This document shows positions 48,122-58,255 of a stretch of 64,000 nt of DNA, in pieces. Made by a program: the position numbers and the translations under genes. Numbering within the stretch: the first letter of the stretch is position 1; the number at the start of each line of letters is the position of its first letter. A model generated the notes under the pieces. It had not been told where the DNA came from and made no database searches. It saw only the letters and a list, made by a program, of their open reading frames with translations. The DNA comes from Rotaria sp. Silwood1. Taxonomy: Eukaryota > Rotifera > Eurotatoria > Philodinida > Philodinidae. The stretch covers positions 139,951 through 203,950 of the forward strand of contig CAJNOP010000286.1 of NCBI GenBank assembly GCA_905250075.1, written 5' to 3'.

Positions 48122-50937
48122 TAATAAAATTGACTATATTAATTAAAAAGATAAACTTAAAGAAAAAAGGAAAATATTTTAATAATTGAATCATTCAAAT
48201 GTAGAGTAAATTCTTTTTTTTTCTTTGTTTTTAACAAGTTAAGCTTATCTGAAAGAAAAAAGACATTTGTTACTTTGTCACTTTAAAAAAACAGTTGATA
48301 AAGAAGAGTGTGTGATAATGGTAAGAAAAAAAAACGTGTTTGATAAAAGAAATATATTATCTATGCTGTTGCTGTGAGATTAATTTGAATCTTGCTAATT
48401 AAATTTTAAGTTTTTATTCATCTTAAATGCTATGTTCTATTTTCTTCAAGAGTGAATTAACAGATTTGGGTGTTTGTGTAAAAAATGCACGGAAAAATTA
48501 TGGTCATTGGTGGAAATCAATAACAGTTTTACGTGATATAAATATTACTGTTCCAACAGGAATAATGTATGCTATTTAATTATGAAAATACAATGATAAA
48601 TATTAAAATCTAGATATGGTTTATTGGGTCCATCAGGATGCGGAAAAACAACTCTTTTACGATGCATTGCTGGCCGTTTAGAATTAAATCGAGGAGAATT
48701 GTATTAGGTAAACGACCAGGTAGCCATGGACATGAAGTTCCTGGTCGCTCAGTTGGTTATATGCCACAAGAAACAGCACTTTATAAGAATTTTTCAATAT
48801 CAGAAATGCTTCATCATTTTGGTCCTCTTCATAATATGAGTCGAAAAGATATTTTGTAGCTCGCGAAGAGTTTCTTATTTCATTTCTTGATTTACCCTCA
48901 AGATCAAGAAATGTTTCACAATTAAGGTTTAATTGAATATTTATTTTATTCAATAAAAGATTGTTATGTTTTTTTTTGTTAAAGTGGTGGTCAACAACGT
49001 TGTGTATCATTAGCATGTGCTCTTCTTCAGCAACCTCAATTATTAATTCTTGATGAACCAACTGTTGGAGTTGATCCTTTACTTCGAGAAAAGTTTTTAC
49101 ATTGATATATTTAATCGTTTTATTATTTTATTTTATTTTATTTCATTTTAAAGAATCTGACGTCATCTTATAAATATATCAAAAACAAATAAAACAACAA
49201 ACATAATAACAACTCATTATATCGAAGAAGCAAGAAAAGCTGATCGCGTAGAAAGCTTTATTTTATTTTATTTGGAATTATAATTGTATAACAATACTAT
49301 TTAGGTTGGACTTATGCGAAGTGGAAGAATGTTAGCGGAGAATGAACCATCTAGTATTCTGAACAAATATAATCAAACAGTTTGTTCTTATTTTTTATTA
49401 AAATAATTCAAGTAAGTCAAAAAAATACTTTCTTTTAGAGTTTAGAAAATGTTTTTCTTCAATTATGTTATCTGATCAAAATCGAATTCAGAAACACGTT
49501 TCAATGAATCGAACCGACGGCGATAAAGATACTGATATACCCAATGAAATTGACAATGAAGAAGAACCTTCTATCTCTCTTGATGTATCAAACTGTAGCA
49601 ATGAACGAGAACTTCTGATACCGAAAAAGCAGAAAAGAAAATTTAAAAAAAAATCGTAAGTTTCGATTGAGAAATAAAATAAATTTATTAAGCATTGATA
49701 AGTGCAAAACAAGTTGCAGCTGATTATTTCGTATTTCCTCATACGCATAAAATTTACGCATTAAGGATGAAAGATTTTACAGTCATTAAAAGAAATATCG
49801 GGTAATTCTTTTTCCTAGCATTTCTTTTATTGATTAATGTTGCTGTGTTATTAGTTTATTGTTGTTTCAATTTTTAATTCCTGTTGTTCAAGTGTCAGTT
49901 TTTTTATTGGTCGTAAGCTAATTTAATATTTTATTGAATTAAAATTGTTATTAAAATGATATTTAGGTAATGCTGAACATATCCCAATGGCACTTTATAA
50001 TAGTGAAGCAGTAAATGGATTTTCAACAGGATATTTAAGTTTACAAATTATAAATAAATTAAATCTCGATCAAATTCATTTAATATGTTGAAATATTTGT
50101 CTTTTTTAATTAAAATTTATTTTATTTTAACAATGAAGACATCATTTGATGATTTTGATAAAGCAATTGATCTTGTTAAACAAGGAAAATATTGGGGTGT
50201 TGCTGCTATTCCGTATAATTTTACACAAGCAATCAAAAATAAGCTCGCATTTTTTCTGTTTGATTTACATTTTATCTTAATTCAATTTTTGTTTTAAAGA
50301 TTATCAGCATTTCAGACAGATCCAGCTACATTAAATGCATCATCACTTCATCTTTATCTTGATATGACGAGTAAGTCGACATTGTAGCAAGAATATCTGC
50401 AATAATAACATAATAAAAAAAGAATGAATGTGTACCAAATAATTGAATTAAATTATTTCTTTTGTATTTAAGATGCCTTGATTAAAAGTTCTGAGAACAT
50501 CATTGACAATCCTTTTGATCACTCATATGTAATTCAATAGTTTTGCTTGTTCTTTACTCATATATATCTGAAAATTATCACAATATAATTTCTTCATATC
50601 CAAAATGTTAGCCGTTTCATTAGCTTCTATCATTTTTTGCTGTTGTCAGGCAATGTAGAGAAGATCAATACTCAAGAATTGTCAGATATTGTCCTTTTGA
50701 AAATGTTGCTTAAATGTCTACTTAACTTAGAACTTTTGTAAAAAAGTTTGTTAGTGCAACGTCTTTGGAACTGAAATGTGGAACTCACATTTCTTTAGTT
50801 TTATCATACCAATATAAAATACAGTGTAAAAATTCGAAAAAATGACTCTCTTTCTATAATTATCATTTGTCAGCAAAAACAGTCTCTTTTTTATTTCGAA
50901 AAGAAATTCGATGTTTTTGGTTACAGGCGCCTTATTT

Positions 50938-51045
50938 GGTGAAACTCATACACATTTTCGAAGAAAACTAGTCACTGCAAATCTTAGCGTGAGCTGTTGT
51001 AGCTCCCCATTCCTTTCCCTTCCCCTATTACAGATTTTAACAACC
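50938..51045. repeat. Dispersed repeat, copy 2
   Basis: Similar to 32380-32520: CTCATACACATTTTCGAAG, AAAACTAGTCACTG, an AGCTC-rich core and TTTTAACAACC. Confidence 0.5.
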
Positions 51046-51581
51046 AAGATTACATAATGGATATTAATGACAGCATTATTTGCCATTTTATTCAATACTC
51101 ATAATAATAGAAATGCTAAATTTAGAACAAGTAGAAAAATAAAAAATAATGACTGAGTAGCAATAATAAAAGTAAAATCTAGGACACTCGTAACAAACAA
51201 GAAAACGAAATTTCTTTTTGAAATATAGAAATAAAAAACACAACATTTGCTGATAATCGATTATCATGAGAAAAAACGATATCGACTTTTAGAGATTTTA
51301 CATTGTGTATTTCGTATTAGTATAATAAAGCTGAAGAAGATATTTGGGTCAATGTCTGGCTCGGGTCAAGATTTCCATTTTACTATTGCTACTCACTCTT
51401 TATTTTTCATTTTCGTAATTTTTGTACTTTATCGTTTTTATTATTATGAATATTGAATTAATACTGCTGTAATATATATCCATTATTTAATCTTGGTTGT
51501 GAAACTTATATGAGTTCGACAAAATACTTAAAAACCAGAAGAAAAAACGTTGCAGTCATTTTTCGGAGGTGGAGATGAGTA

Positions 51582-51899
51582 TTATGCATCAGAGATGTCC
51601 ATGGCGGCACTGCCGCTGCCGCGGTGGCGGTGGCGACAGCGGCAGCATTTTTTTGGAGGACATTGAAAAACTGCATGAATTTAATAGAATTTCAGGGTTT
51701 ACAAATGAAACACCCCAAGACTGAATGAATCTAATGGACTAGTACCAATATTTCTGGTCAAATATAGTTGCAGCAGTGAAATTAGAAACACTTTTTTGAA
51801 AACTGCCACGGCAGCTGCGCGGCGGCGACACGTTTATGTTACAATTCATCGCGGCAGCGGCAGATTTTCAGCCGCGATGAACATCTATGTCGTGCATAA
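51582..51899. mobile_element. GC-rich MITE-like element with terminal inverted repeats
   Basis: The left end TTATGCATCAGAGATGTCC then ATGGCGGC pairs with the right end (GCCGCGATGAACATCTATGT, CGTGCATAA). Subterminal blocks GCCGCTGCCGCGGTGGCGG and CGCGGCAGCGGCAG also pair. The interior is short and non-coding. Its GC content contrasts sharply with the AT-rich intron around it. No clear target-site duplication. Confidence 0.65.
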
Positions 51900-52976
51900 C
51901 CACTTATGAGATCTTGTTCATGTTGAGTCCTTTAAAAAATTCAAAATGAAATATTTGTCTTCTATATTAAGATCAACAAGTGTCATTAACAAGGCAAAAT
52001 GCTATGGTAAATAGTACAGAACTATTTTTAGAAGAAGTTTTATCCAGTTATAAAATTGATCCATCAATAGTTGACCCTCCAGTAATACTAGAAACTCCTG
52101 TTTATGGGAGTCTTGTTCCATGATTTTTAAATTTTGCTGCACCACGAATGATGACATCAGTAATATTTTTTTTGGCAATTGGCTTAACAGCATTAATATT
52201 TGTTGTTGAAAAAAAAGAAGGCCTTTTAGAACGTAGTTGGATTGCTGGTGTTACAACAATTGAAGTTATGTTTGCTCATATTATTGTTAAATTTTTTATT
52301 CAAGCTATTCAAATTATCCTTTTACTTGTTTTTGCAGATTTTATTTTTAAAGTTTATTTTCAATTTTATTTTGTTATTTATTTATTTTACTTTTAAATTA
52401 AGGTTGAAATTAAAGGTTCAGTTTTCTTAGCAGCGGCATTAATTTTTCTAGAAGGACTTTGTGGAATGAGTTATGGTAAGTAAAGAATATGTTTCGTTGT
52501 TTTTTGAAATCGAATAAATTATTTATCTTTTCTAAAGGTCTTTTAATATCTTCACTATGTGAACAAGAAATCGAAGTTATGTAAGTTGCACTTGGAAGCA
52601 TTTTCCCTGTTTTTCTTGCCTCAAGTTGGTTTTTTTTGGAACTTAATTATGGTTTTTTCTTCATGGATAAGTAATTCATACTTAAAGGTGTCATATGGCC
52701 ACTTGAAGGAATGCCATCAGCAATGCGTTTTCTAAGTAATTTCAGTCCATTAACACATCCTATTGAGGCAATGCGGTGTACAGCTGCAAGAGGTATTCGA
52801 TTTGTTTTTTTTTAATTTAAATCAATAGATAACTTGATATCATATTTAGGTTGGTCAATTTTTTATTTTAAAGTATGGTTTGATTTTGTTAATGTTAGCG
52901 CATGGAGTTTGGGATTTTTTATCATAGCTGCTATTCTATTTGCTCTTAGAAAATAAAAGTTCTTGTTCAGTGTGTT

Positions 52977-53110
52977 TATGGGTGTGGGTGTGGGTGTAGG
53001 TGGGAGTGTGAATTTCTTTGAATTTACATCCACCCACACCCACATCCACCCACACCCTCACCCACCCACATCCACACCCACACACACCACACCCTCACAC
53101 CCACACCCTC
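52977..53110. repeat. Telomere-like G-arm/C-arm pair
   Basis: G-arm GGGTGTGGGTGTGGGTGTAG, spacer GTGAATTTCTTTGAATTTAC, C-arm 53027-53110. It starts 21 bp after the stop codon of the ABC gene and lies between convergently oriented genes. Confidence 0.88.
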
Positions 53111-53610
53111 AAGCTGGAATGAAGAATACTGTCAGGAAACCTAATACAGTGCTTTTGAACAAGCATCAGTCAAGCTTGACTTTGTTCTAAATATGTCATA
53201 GTCCATAGGAGAGAATACAGGCTTTATTCCTTACTCTAATTTATTAGAAAGTATCATTTTTTCGAGTTTTTGCAAATTCTCTGCGTCTATGAATTTTAAG
53301 GACAAGATTCTGAAAATTGTTGCATAGAGACAACTTTTTATGTTCTATCATCTAATGGGAAAATCAAAACTTTCATCTCATATTTTCTGAAAACAATGAT
53401 ATCCGATTTTCGGGGACCATTTTTTCGAGAAAACCGACTTTTCAGTCTAGCCTATCGGGCTTAGCGCATGATCCCATTCGAAACAAACTCAGATTTACTG
53501 AATGAGTCTGTAAGTACTACAAAACTAGCATGCTTACACTTTGTCGACAGAAAGTTGGTGTGAGAGTGGACGGACCGGCGTGAAAGCATTCAGGACGATT
53601 AATAGTACCT
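53111..53610. other. Non-coding region
   Basis: No gene recognised; 3' flank of the minus-strand membrane-protein exon. Confidence 0.35.
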
Positions 53611-53982
53611 TCATAGTTCAAGAACCCGTATGATATATTTTTGTAGCCGGGTACAATTATTGTAGAAACCTTTGCGTTGTCCAATGTACAGCAATGGTAG
53701 TTTTGTTACAGTGCTTTCTACGTACCATCCTATTGCGGCAATGATGCCGATTACAGATGCAGTAAGTTCGATCTTATGTACTGCCATTGTATAATAGCCA
53801 CCTAGAGTATCTTGTTTTGAGTACCAAATAGCGGTCCACAAATAAAGTGTTGCTAGAATTATATTCAAGTATTCAGGTATCATTATAATATCAACTGGCG
53901 ATCGATTATACCAAGCCCAAAAATAGAGAAAGCCCATGATTCGATTAACAATGGCCAAGGCTATGGAAAGAAAAACATTCAT
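53611..53982 (-). CDS. Multi-pass membrane protein exon (gene incomplete)
   Basis: A 123-codon frame with four hydrophobic segments (VFLSIALAIV, YLNIILATLYLWTAIWY, IELTASVIGIIAAIGWYV and a shorter first part) separated by short polar loops. The last about 20 codons after GQRKG are less protein-like, and a GT donor follows at about 53671. The real exon therefore probably ends there and the gene continues or is truncated. The upstream exon at 54780-55212 on the same strand likely belongs to the same gene. Function is unknown; a channel or transporter subunit is possible. Confidence 0.4.
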   Translation of the reverse strand: MNVFLSIALAIVNRIMGFLYFWAWYNRSPVDIIMIPEYLNIILATLYLWTAIWYSKQDTLGGYYTMAVHKIELTASVIGIIAAIGWYVESTVTKLPLLYIGQRKGFYNNCTRLQKYIIRVLEL

Positions 53983-54779
53983 AACATCAGTATAGTCAGC
54001 ATCAGATTAGAACATTAATGATTGGCATTCGTTCTGTTTTTGTGTTCTGTTTCTGATTGGTTGTACTCGATGTCAAACTCAATTCTTCATTGAATGGCGC
54101 TATTTTTGAAGTTCATTACCAGATAAAAGCTATCTACTCGTAGCCAAATAAAGAAATTTCAGAGTCATCTATGGGAAGTTTCTCATGTCTAAATTTGTCA
54201 TACTGTCTCACATATGCTTACCCCACTTCCAGGATGGCATAACACTACTTCTTTTAGGCAGTCATGGTACTTATTCTATTCTGAATTGTTGTAGTATACC
54301 TGTAGTTATTTTAAATGACTGTATTCGATCGAAAACTGAACTCTTCATAGAATAACTAGCGTCGGGCTGGGTAAAAGTCAGTCGTTAGACCACATCCACC
54401 CTTTATTTGATGCTGGGCGAAGATTTTCAAAAGTAAGCCTCTTTGATGCATAAGCAAATTTTATACCGCTGGCAATCTTTCAGGAAGACAACGCAATCTG
54501 TATGACGAATCTGATCGTGTAATATAGCTGATAGAATCCAAACAAGTATTCGGCTACAAAGTGATAATTGTTGTTCAATGGTACCGTCTGAAAATTGCAG
54601 TCTTCAATATGAGAGTCGCAATTTGTATCTAATAGCATCGATTAAAGACATAGTAAAAACGACAGGACGAATCAGGAGCGAAAAGATGCGAATCTGAGGC
54701 TAACTTTACTGACGTAACATTCGTATGATAATAGTCAAAATTGAGGAATATATAATTATTGATTGAAACACAAATCAGT

Positions 54780-55212
54780 GTCAGAATTTACCAATAGAAA
54801 GTTGATTCGCATATGGATTATTTTGTATCGGTCGATCGAGAATAGACATTCGTACTGTGCTGATATTCGAACCATTTCTAGCATTCTCGTTTCACGTATT
54901 GTTGGGTAATGTGTCGAAATTGTCATTGAGGTCAAGTGCTAAAAGCACTACTGAATAGACGACATAAATGCAGTTCGACAACATAAATCGATTACGCAGT
55001 GTCTTTTTCATACACAAAGGCCAACGTGCTTTTATCTGCCCCCATTGTAATGCTTCTACAATAGAATCAAAAGGTTCCAGCTAATAAAAGAATGCAGTTA
55101 AAACACTTATATTCTCATCGCGGCCATTGAAAACTCTTCTAACCACAGGGCTTGGAAGCATCGGCGTAGAATAAGCAGCGTGATTTACCAAGTAAATGTG
55201 TCATCTTGATGT
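54780..55212 (-). pseudogene. Membrane-protein exon with nonsense codons
   Basis: The minus-strand frame reads AAYSTPMLPSPVVRRVF, DENISVLTAFFY, a TAG, EALQWGQIKARWPLCMKK, a hydrophobic helix (CIYVVYSVVLLALDL), PNNT, a TGA, then ARNGSNISTVRMSILDRPIQ up to a GTAAAT donor. The residue pattern on both sides of the stops is protein-like and in the same frame, so they look like nonsense mutations; alternatively the TAG belongs to an acceptor (TTTTATTAG). A helix after a basic linker recalls an ankyrin/TRP-type channel entry, but this is only a guess. Confidence 0.35.
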
Positions 55213-55454
55213 AATACATATGGGAAAGCGATTCTCTTTCTTTTACGTCGTCATCAACCAAACGTTAGTTCCTATGTGATGCTTTTCTTGGTGCATGCTT
55301 TGGAAATGTGACATAGTATGTTTTCTCACGTTCTATTTGTTGGAAAATGCGCTACAGTGCTGAAGTTGTGAGCTCACAATGCCGATGTAATTACGCCTCG
55401 AGATGACACTCACTCTCTTTTTACTTTCAAAAAGGAAAGCAAACAGAAAGAAAG

Positions 55455-55586
55455 GGTGTGAGTGTAGGTCCCTGTGTGAGTCTGAGTGGGTGTGGATGTA
55501 GGTATGAGTATGGGTGCGGAGTGTGGAATTCAGAAAAATCCACACCTGTACACCCGCTCAGACCCCGCACCCACACACCCACACAT
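55455..55586. repeat. Telomere-like G-arm/C-arm pair
   Basis: G-arm about 55455-55530, spacer GTGGAATTCAGAAAAATC, C-arm about 55540-55586. Confidence 0.8.
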
Positions 55587-55633
55587 TACTTAATCAGATC
55601 TTTTTCCTAACGTGACAATCAAAAGCACAATTA

Positions 55634-55705
55634 GTGTGGGTGTGGGTATGAATGTGTGTGTGGAGACAAGAAAACCCACACCCGCACCCAACATCTACAC
55701 CCGCC
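55634..55705. repeat. Telomere-like G-arm/C-arm pair
   Basis: GTGTGGGTGTGGGTATG arm, spacer around GGAGACAAGAAAAC, then CCCACACCCGCACCC arm. Only 48 bp from the preceding pair, giving G-C-G-C order. Confidence 0.8.
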
Positions 55706-55794
55706 CTCATCGAAACTGCATGAGAGAAAAGGAATTGGACTCAAGCCAGACTGGGCACCTCAAATGTTTCCAGGTCCAAGAGTCGGATGCTAGG

Positions 55795-56300
55795 ATCTGG
55801 CAAGATTCTGTCTCTGATCTTATATGATCTTGCACGATCAAACAAAAAAGTTGTCGTCTCTCCAATCTTACGCAAGATCGTACTATGAGATTCTTGAATG
55901 ATCGTGCCATACGATAAGATATTACTATAAGAAATACAGGAAACCGTATATGACAGTAAGATCTATCAAGACTCTTATAATACGATCTTGTGCAAGATTG
56001 CAGAAACGACGTTGTTTTTTTGTACGGTTTTGTGTGATCGGACAAGACCTTGGCCTAGGTTATCCAGGTTCAAAAACCAGACGTCAGATCGTACAAGATC
56101 TGATAAGATCTTACGCTTACAATATTTTTCTTATGATCTTGTCACAAGATCCGACAAGATCGTACTTGTTCGTTTTTTTCAAGATTTCGTCAGACTCTGA
56201 CTGTAAAATGTCAGCAAAAATCTTGCAAGATTTAATCATAAAGAAACGTATGGGAACCAACTGAAAGATTCTTGTCAGATCTTATCAGATCATATAAGAT
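55795..56300. repeat. Foldback cluster of AAGATC units
   Basis: Very dense CAAGATC / GATCTTG / AGATCTTATA words. About 55815-55910 and 55965-56045 are reverse complements (GTACGATCTTGCG-type blocks, TTTTTTGTTTGATCG-type blocks) around a centre near 55935. Further partial palindromes such as AAGATCTGATAAGATCTTA extend to 56300. No coding content. Confidence 0.6.
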
Positions 56301-56795
56301 TCTAAAAAAAAAGAAACGTACAATAGTAGGTATTGTATATCTTGTCTGTTCCTATCTGATCATGTATGGTCTGACGTGTTTGTTCTCTTATGAAAGAAAT
56401 CATGATTAAATTGTTGACATTACCAAGAAATACAAAGAACCATAAAGTTTTGTTGAGCAGTCTGATGTCGGATATTATTGAACCGATAAAATGACATTTA
56501 ACTTCATATAAAACTCTTTCCATTGATGCATAGTAAGAGCATTGATCTATTTCTGAACTAGCGACCGAATGGAGAAAGCTGTCTTTTAAATTAAAAAAAA
56601 AACCATTTAACTCTAGAATCGAAAACTTCAGACTCGAGTTCTTTTTATTAAAACATGAGACATACATTTATCTCGCCAGGCACAAATATGCAGTACACGA
56701 GGAGAAGAAAGTTTTACTCACTAAATATCCATCAGTTTACACAGGTATTTACGACTTGCATAGTGATAAACAGCACTGAGAAGACATGAAAAGGC
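56301..56795. other. Region with an unsupported minus-strand frame
   Basis: A 121-codon minus-strand frame (56302-56667) has no signal peptide, motif or family resemblance. I do not support a gene. Confidence 0.3.
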
Positions 56796-56846
56796 TGTGG
56801 GTGTTACTCTCCTCTTCAACAACACCCACACCATACTCACATCCCA
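56796..56846. repeat. Short telomere-like G/C pair
   Basis: GCTGTGGGTGTTACTCTCCT start, then CTTCAACAACACCCACACC. Arms of only 10-15 bp with a pyrimidine-rich spacer (TACTCTCCTCTTCAAC). Confidence 0.55.
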
Positions 56847-57214
56847 AAATTTGTAAATCAGGTTTACAACCGATCTTCTTCAATTAAAAGAACAATTTTT
56901 TAGAAAAGTCCAGATGAGTCGACTATCTGCTCTGTTTTTTAAAAGATAGCAGTGTATTACAGAGAATTAAAGATCGTTGTGAAATGCTTTCCTCACATTA
57001 CCTGTGATTATCTATCAGTGTGTGAGTGAGAGTCAGGTGCATTTATAAGACTATGCATATTCTTCGATCATGCACAGAGATAATGGTTGCCGAAGTGATA
57101 AAATACACCTTTCACGAACGTACGAAATTGCGTTTATCTGTTTTTTCTTCCCACAGCACTTTCTTTATTAATCCGATTGATATCAACACTAGGCACTTCA
57201 TCTTGCGTACACCA

Positions 57215-57526
57215 ATGGAAAGAATGCATTCATTCACTCTCTTCGCTTTTCTTATTCTGGCCCTAGTTTGTGTCGCTTCATCCCAAACGACAGAAGTTCA
57301 TGACGGTGAGTAACTATTGTTATATCTGTCTCTAAAACTATTCCAATAATTGTCAGGTGTGTGTCCAAGCCTGCCGTTCCCCATCATTTGCCTTCGACGT
57401 ATTGTGTGTTTGCCTTCAATGACAGAAATCAAGTGCCATGGTGACAACGAATGTCGACCTCAAGAAAAATGTTGTCATATTCCTTGCTCGTGTACGACCC
57501 GTTGTGTTGAAGTTCATCAGAGTTGA
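57215..57526 (+). CDS. Secreted WAP-type (four-disulfide core) protein, two exons
   Basis: Join 57215-57305 and 57357-57526 (51-bp intron, GTGAGT..TGTCAG) gives 86 aa. Residues 1-24 form a signal peptide (MERMHSFTLFAFLILALVCV). After the splice the chain reads GVCPSLPFPIICLRR, then CHGDNECRPQEKCCHIPCSC. The CP start, the D-x-x-C element, the KCC doublet and the closing C-x-C-x3-C follow the whey-acidic-protein pattern, here with a shortened first loop. WAP proteins are usually secreted protease inhibitors or antimicrobial factors; activity here is inferred. The open frame extends 5' to 57026, but the Met at 57215 gives the signal peptide. Possible poly(A) signal GAATAAATAAAG at about 57580. 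Confidence 0.75.
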
Positions 57527-57653
57527 ATATTTTTCCAAGGATTAATAGGACAGAATAATGTGTTTGACACGAAGGATATCGAATAAATAAAGACTGGCAG
57601 AGATTTCAGCCAGTTAAATGAAGAAAACATAGTAGCATGAATAAACAGCTGCA

Positions 57654-57733
57654 GTGTGGGTGTGGACTGTGGGTGGGTGTGTGGCTGTAGGTTTTAATCT
57701 TCTCTTCATTTATACCCTACACCCACACCCTCA
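57654..57733. repeat. Telomere-like G-arm/C-arm pair
   Basis: G-arm GTGTGGGTGTGGACTGTGGG and following units, spacer TTTTAATCTTCTCTTCATTT, C-arm CCCTACACCCACACCCTC. It lies 130 bp downstream of the WAP gene stop. Confidence 0.82.
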
Positions 57734-58064
57734 AGCTACCCAATCTCATTCAATTTTCTACAGTACTGTTCTCAATGAAAACATTTTTTTTATCAGTAGC
57801 TACTTCTACCTGTAAAAACAAATTCAAGATTGCAAGGTGTGAGTTTGGATCTATTCCACATACCAATATATACACTCACCCTTTCAGACGGATATTTCTC
57901 AACAAAAAATTATAATCACTAACGTCTTTGAATGCTTCTTTTAGATTAAAGACTCAAAGTAAAGTATTGCTGTAAAAGATATTGAAACGCATGATTCGCT
58001 CATTACTCAGTTCGATTGGTGATCTTTTTTTTATTTTGCTAGTAAAGCAACATAATTATCACTA
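57734..58064. other. Non-coding region
   Basis: Nothing recognised. Confidence 0.35.
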
Positions 58065-58247
58065 CATTTTGATGATCTGAGCGATGAATTGATTGCGGAA
58101 ATATTGGAATATATCAATCGACATTATTTGGCTCGAGCTAAATCACCATTTTACAATGATTCTGAATGATCAACGTCTGATCATGCATTTGGAGTTTTAT
58201 CGAATTTCAGATGTATTAGTTTATTTCGAACCCAATCGTTAATAGGC
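58065..58247 (+). pseudogene. F-box gene 5' fragment, frameshifted and truncated
   Basis: Reads HFDDLSDELIAEILEYIN, the start of an F-box of the family seen at 44670-46442, then stops at about 58167. A +1 frame continues ILNDQRLIMHLEFYRISDV and FEPNR, which fits the F-box C-terminal part. So there is one frameshift, an internal deletion, and abrupt loss of homology at about 58247, 9 bp before a telomere-like pair. Confidence 0.55.
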
Positions 58248-58255
58248 TCATTGTA

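Larger units (their letters stand above)
50370..51969. other. Expanded intron of the ABC transporter gene
   Basis: GT (after LYLDMT) to AG (before QQVSLTRQNA) encloses about 1.6 kb, roughly 30 times the neighbouring introns. It contains dispersed-repeat copy 2 (50938-51045) and a GC-rich MITE-like element (51582-51899), so it appears to have grown by insertions. Confidence 0.6.
48427..52956 (+). pseudogene. ABC transporter (ABCG/ABCH-like half transporter), multi-exon, disabled
   Basis: Exons with short introns encode a nucleotide-binding domain: [17 protein letters not shown] (Walker A), SQLS joining [13 protein letters not shown] (signature), [13 protein letters not shown] (Walker B) and TTHYIEEARKADRVG (H-loop). 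An ABC2-type membrane domain follows: RMMTSVIFFLAIGLTALIF, RSWIAGVTTIEVMFAHIIV, GVIWPLEGMPSAMRFLSNF, ending ILFALRK. Order and motifs match half transporters exporting lipids or xenobiotics. Breaks: frameshift near 48703, stop/frameshift at 48857, TGA replacing a Trp codon at 49158, frameshift near 49465, TGA at 52121 and TAA at 52582. One intron is about 1.6 kb instead of about 50 bp. Conserved motifs and splice sites are intact, so inactivation looks recent. Confidence 0.75.

Noticed and set aside
56302-56667. 121-codon minus-strand open frame
   Set aside because: Composition is not distinctive, no motif, next to a repeat cluster; not supported as a gene.
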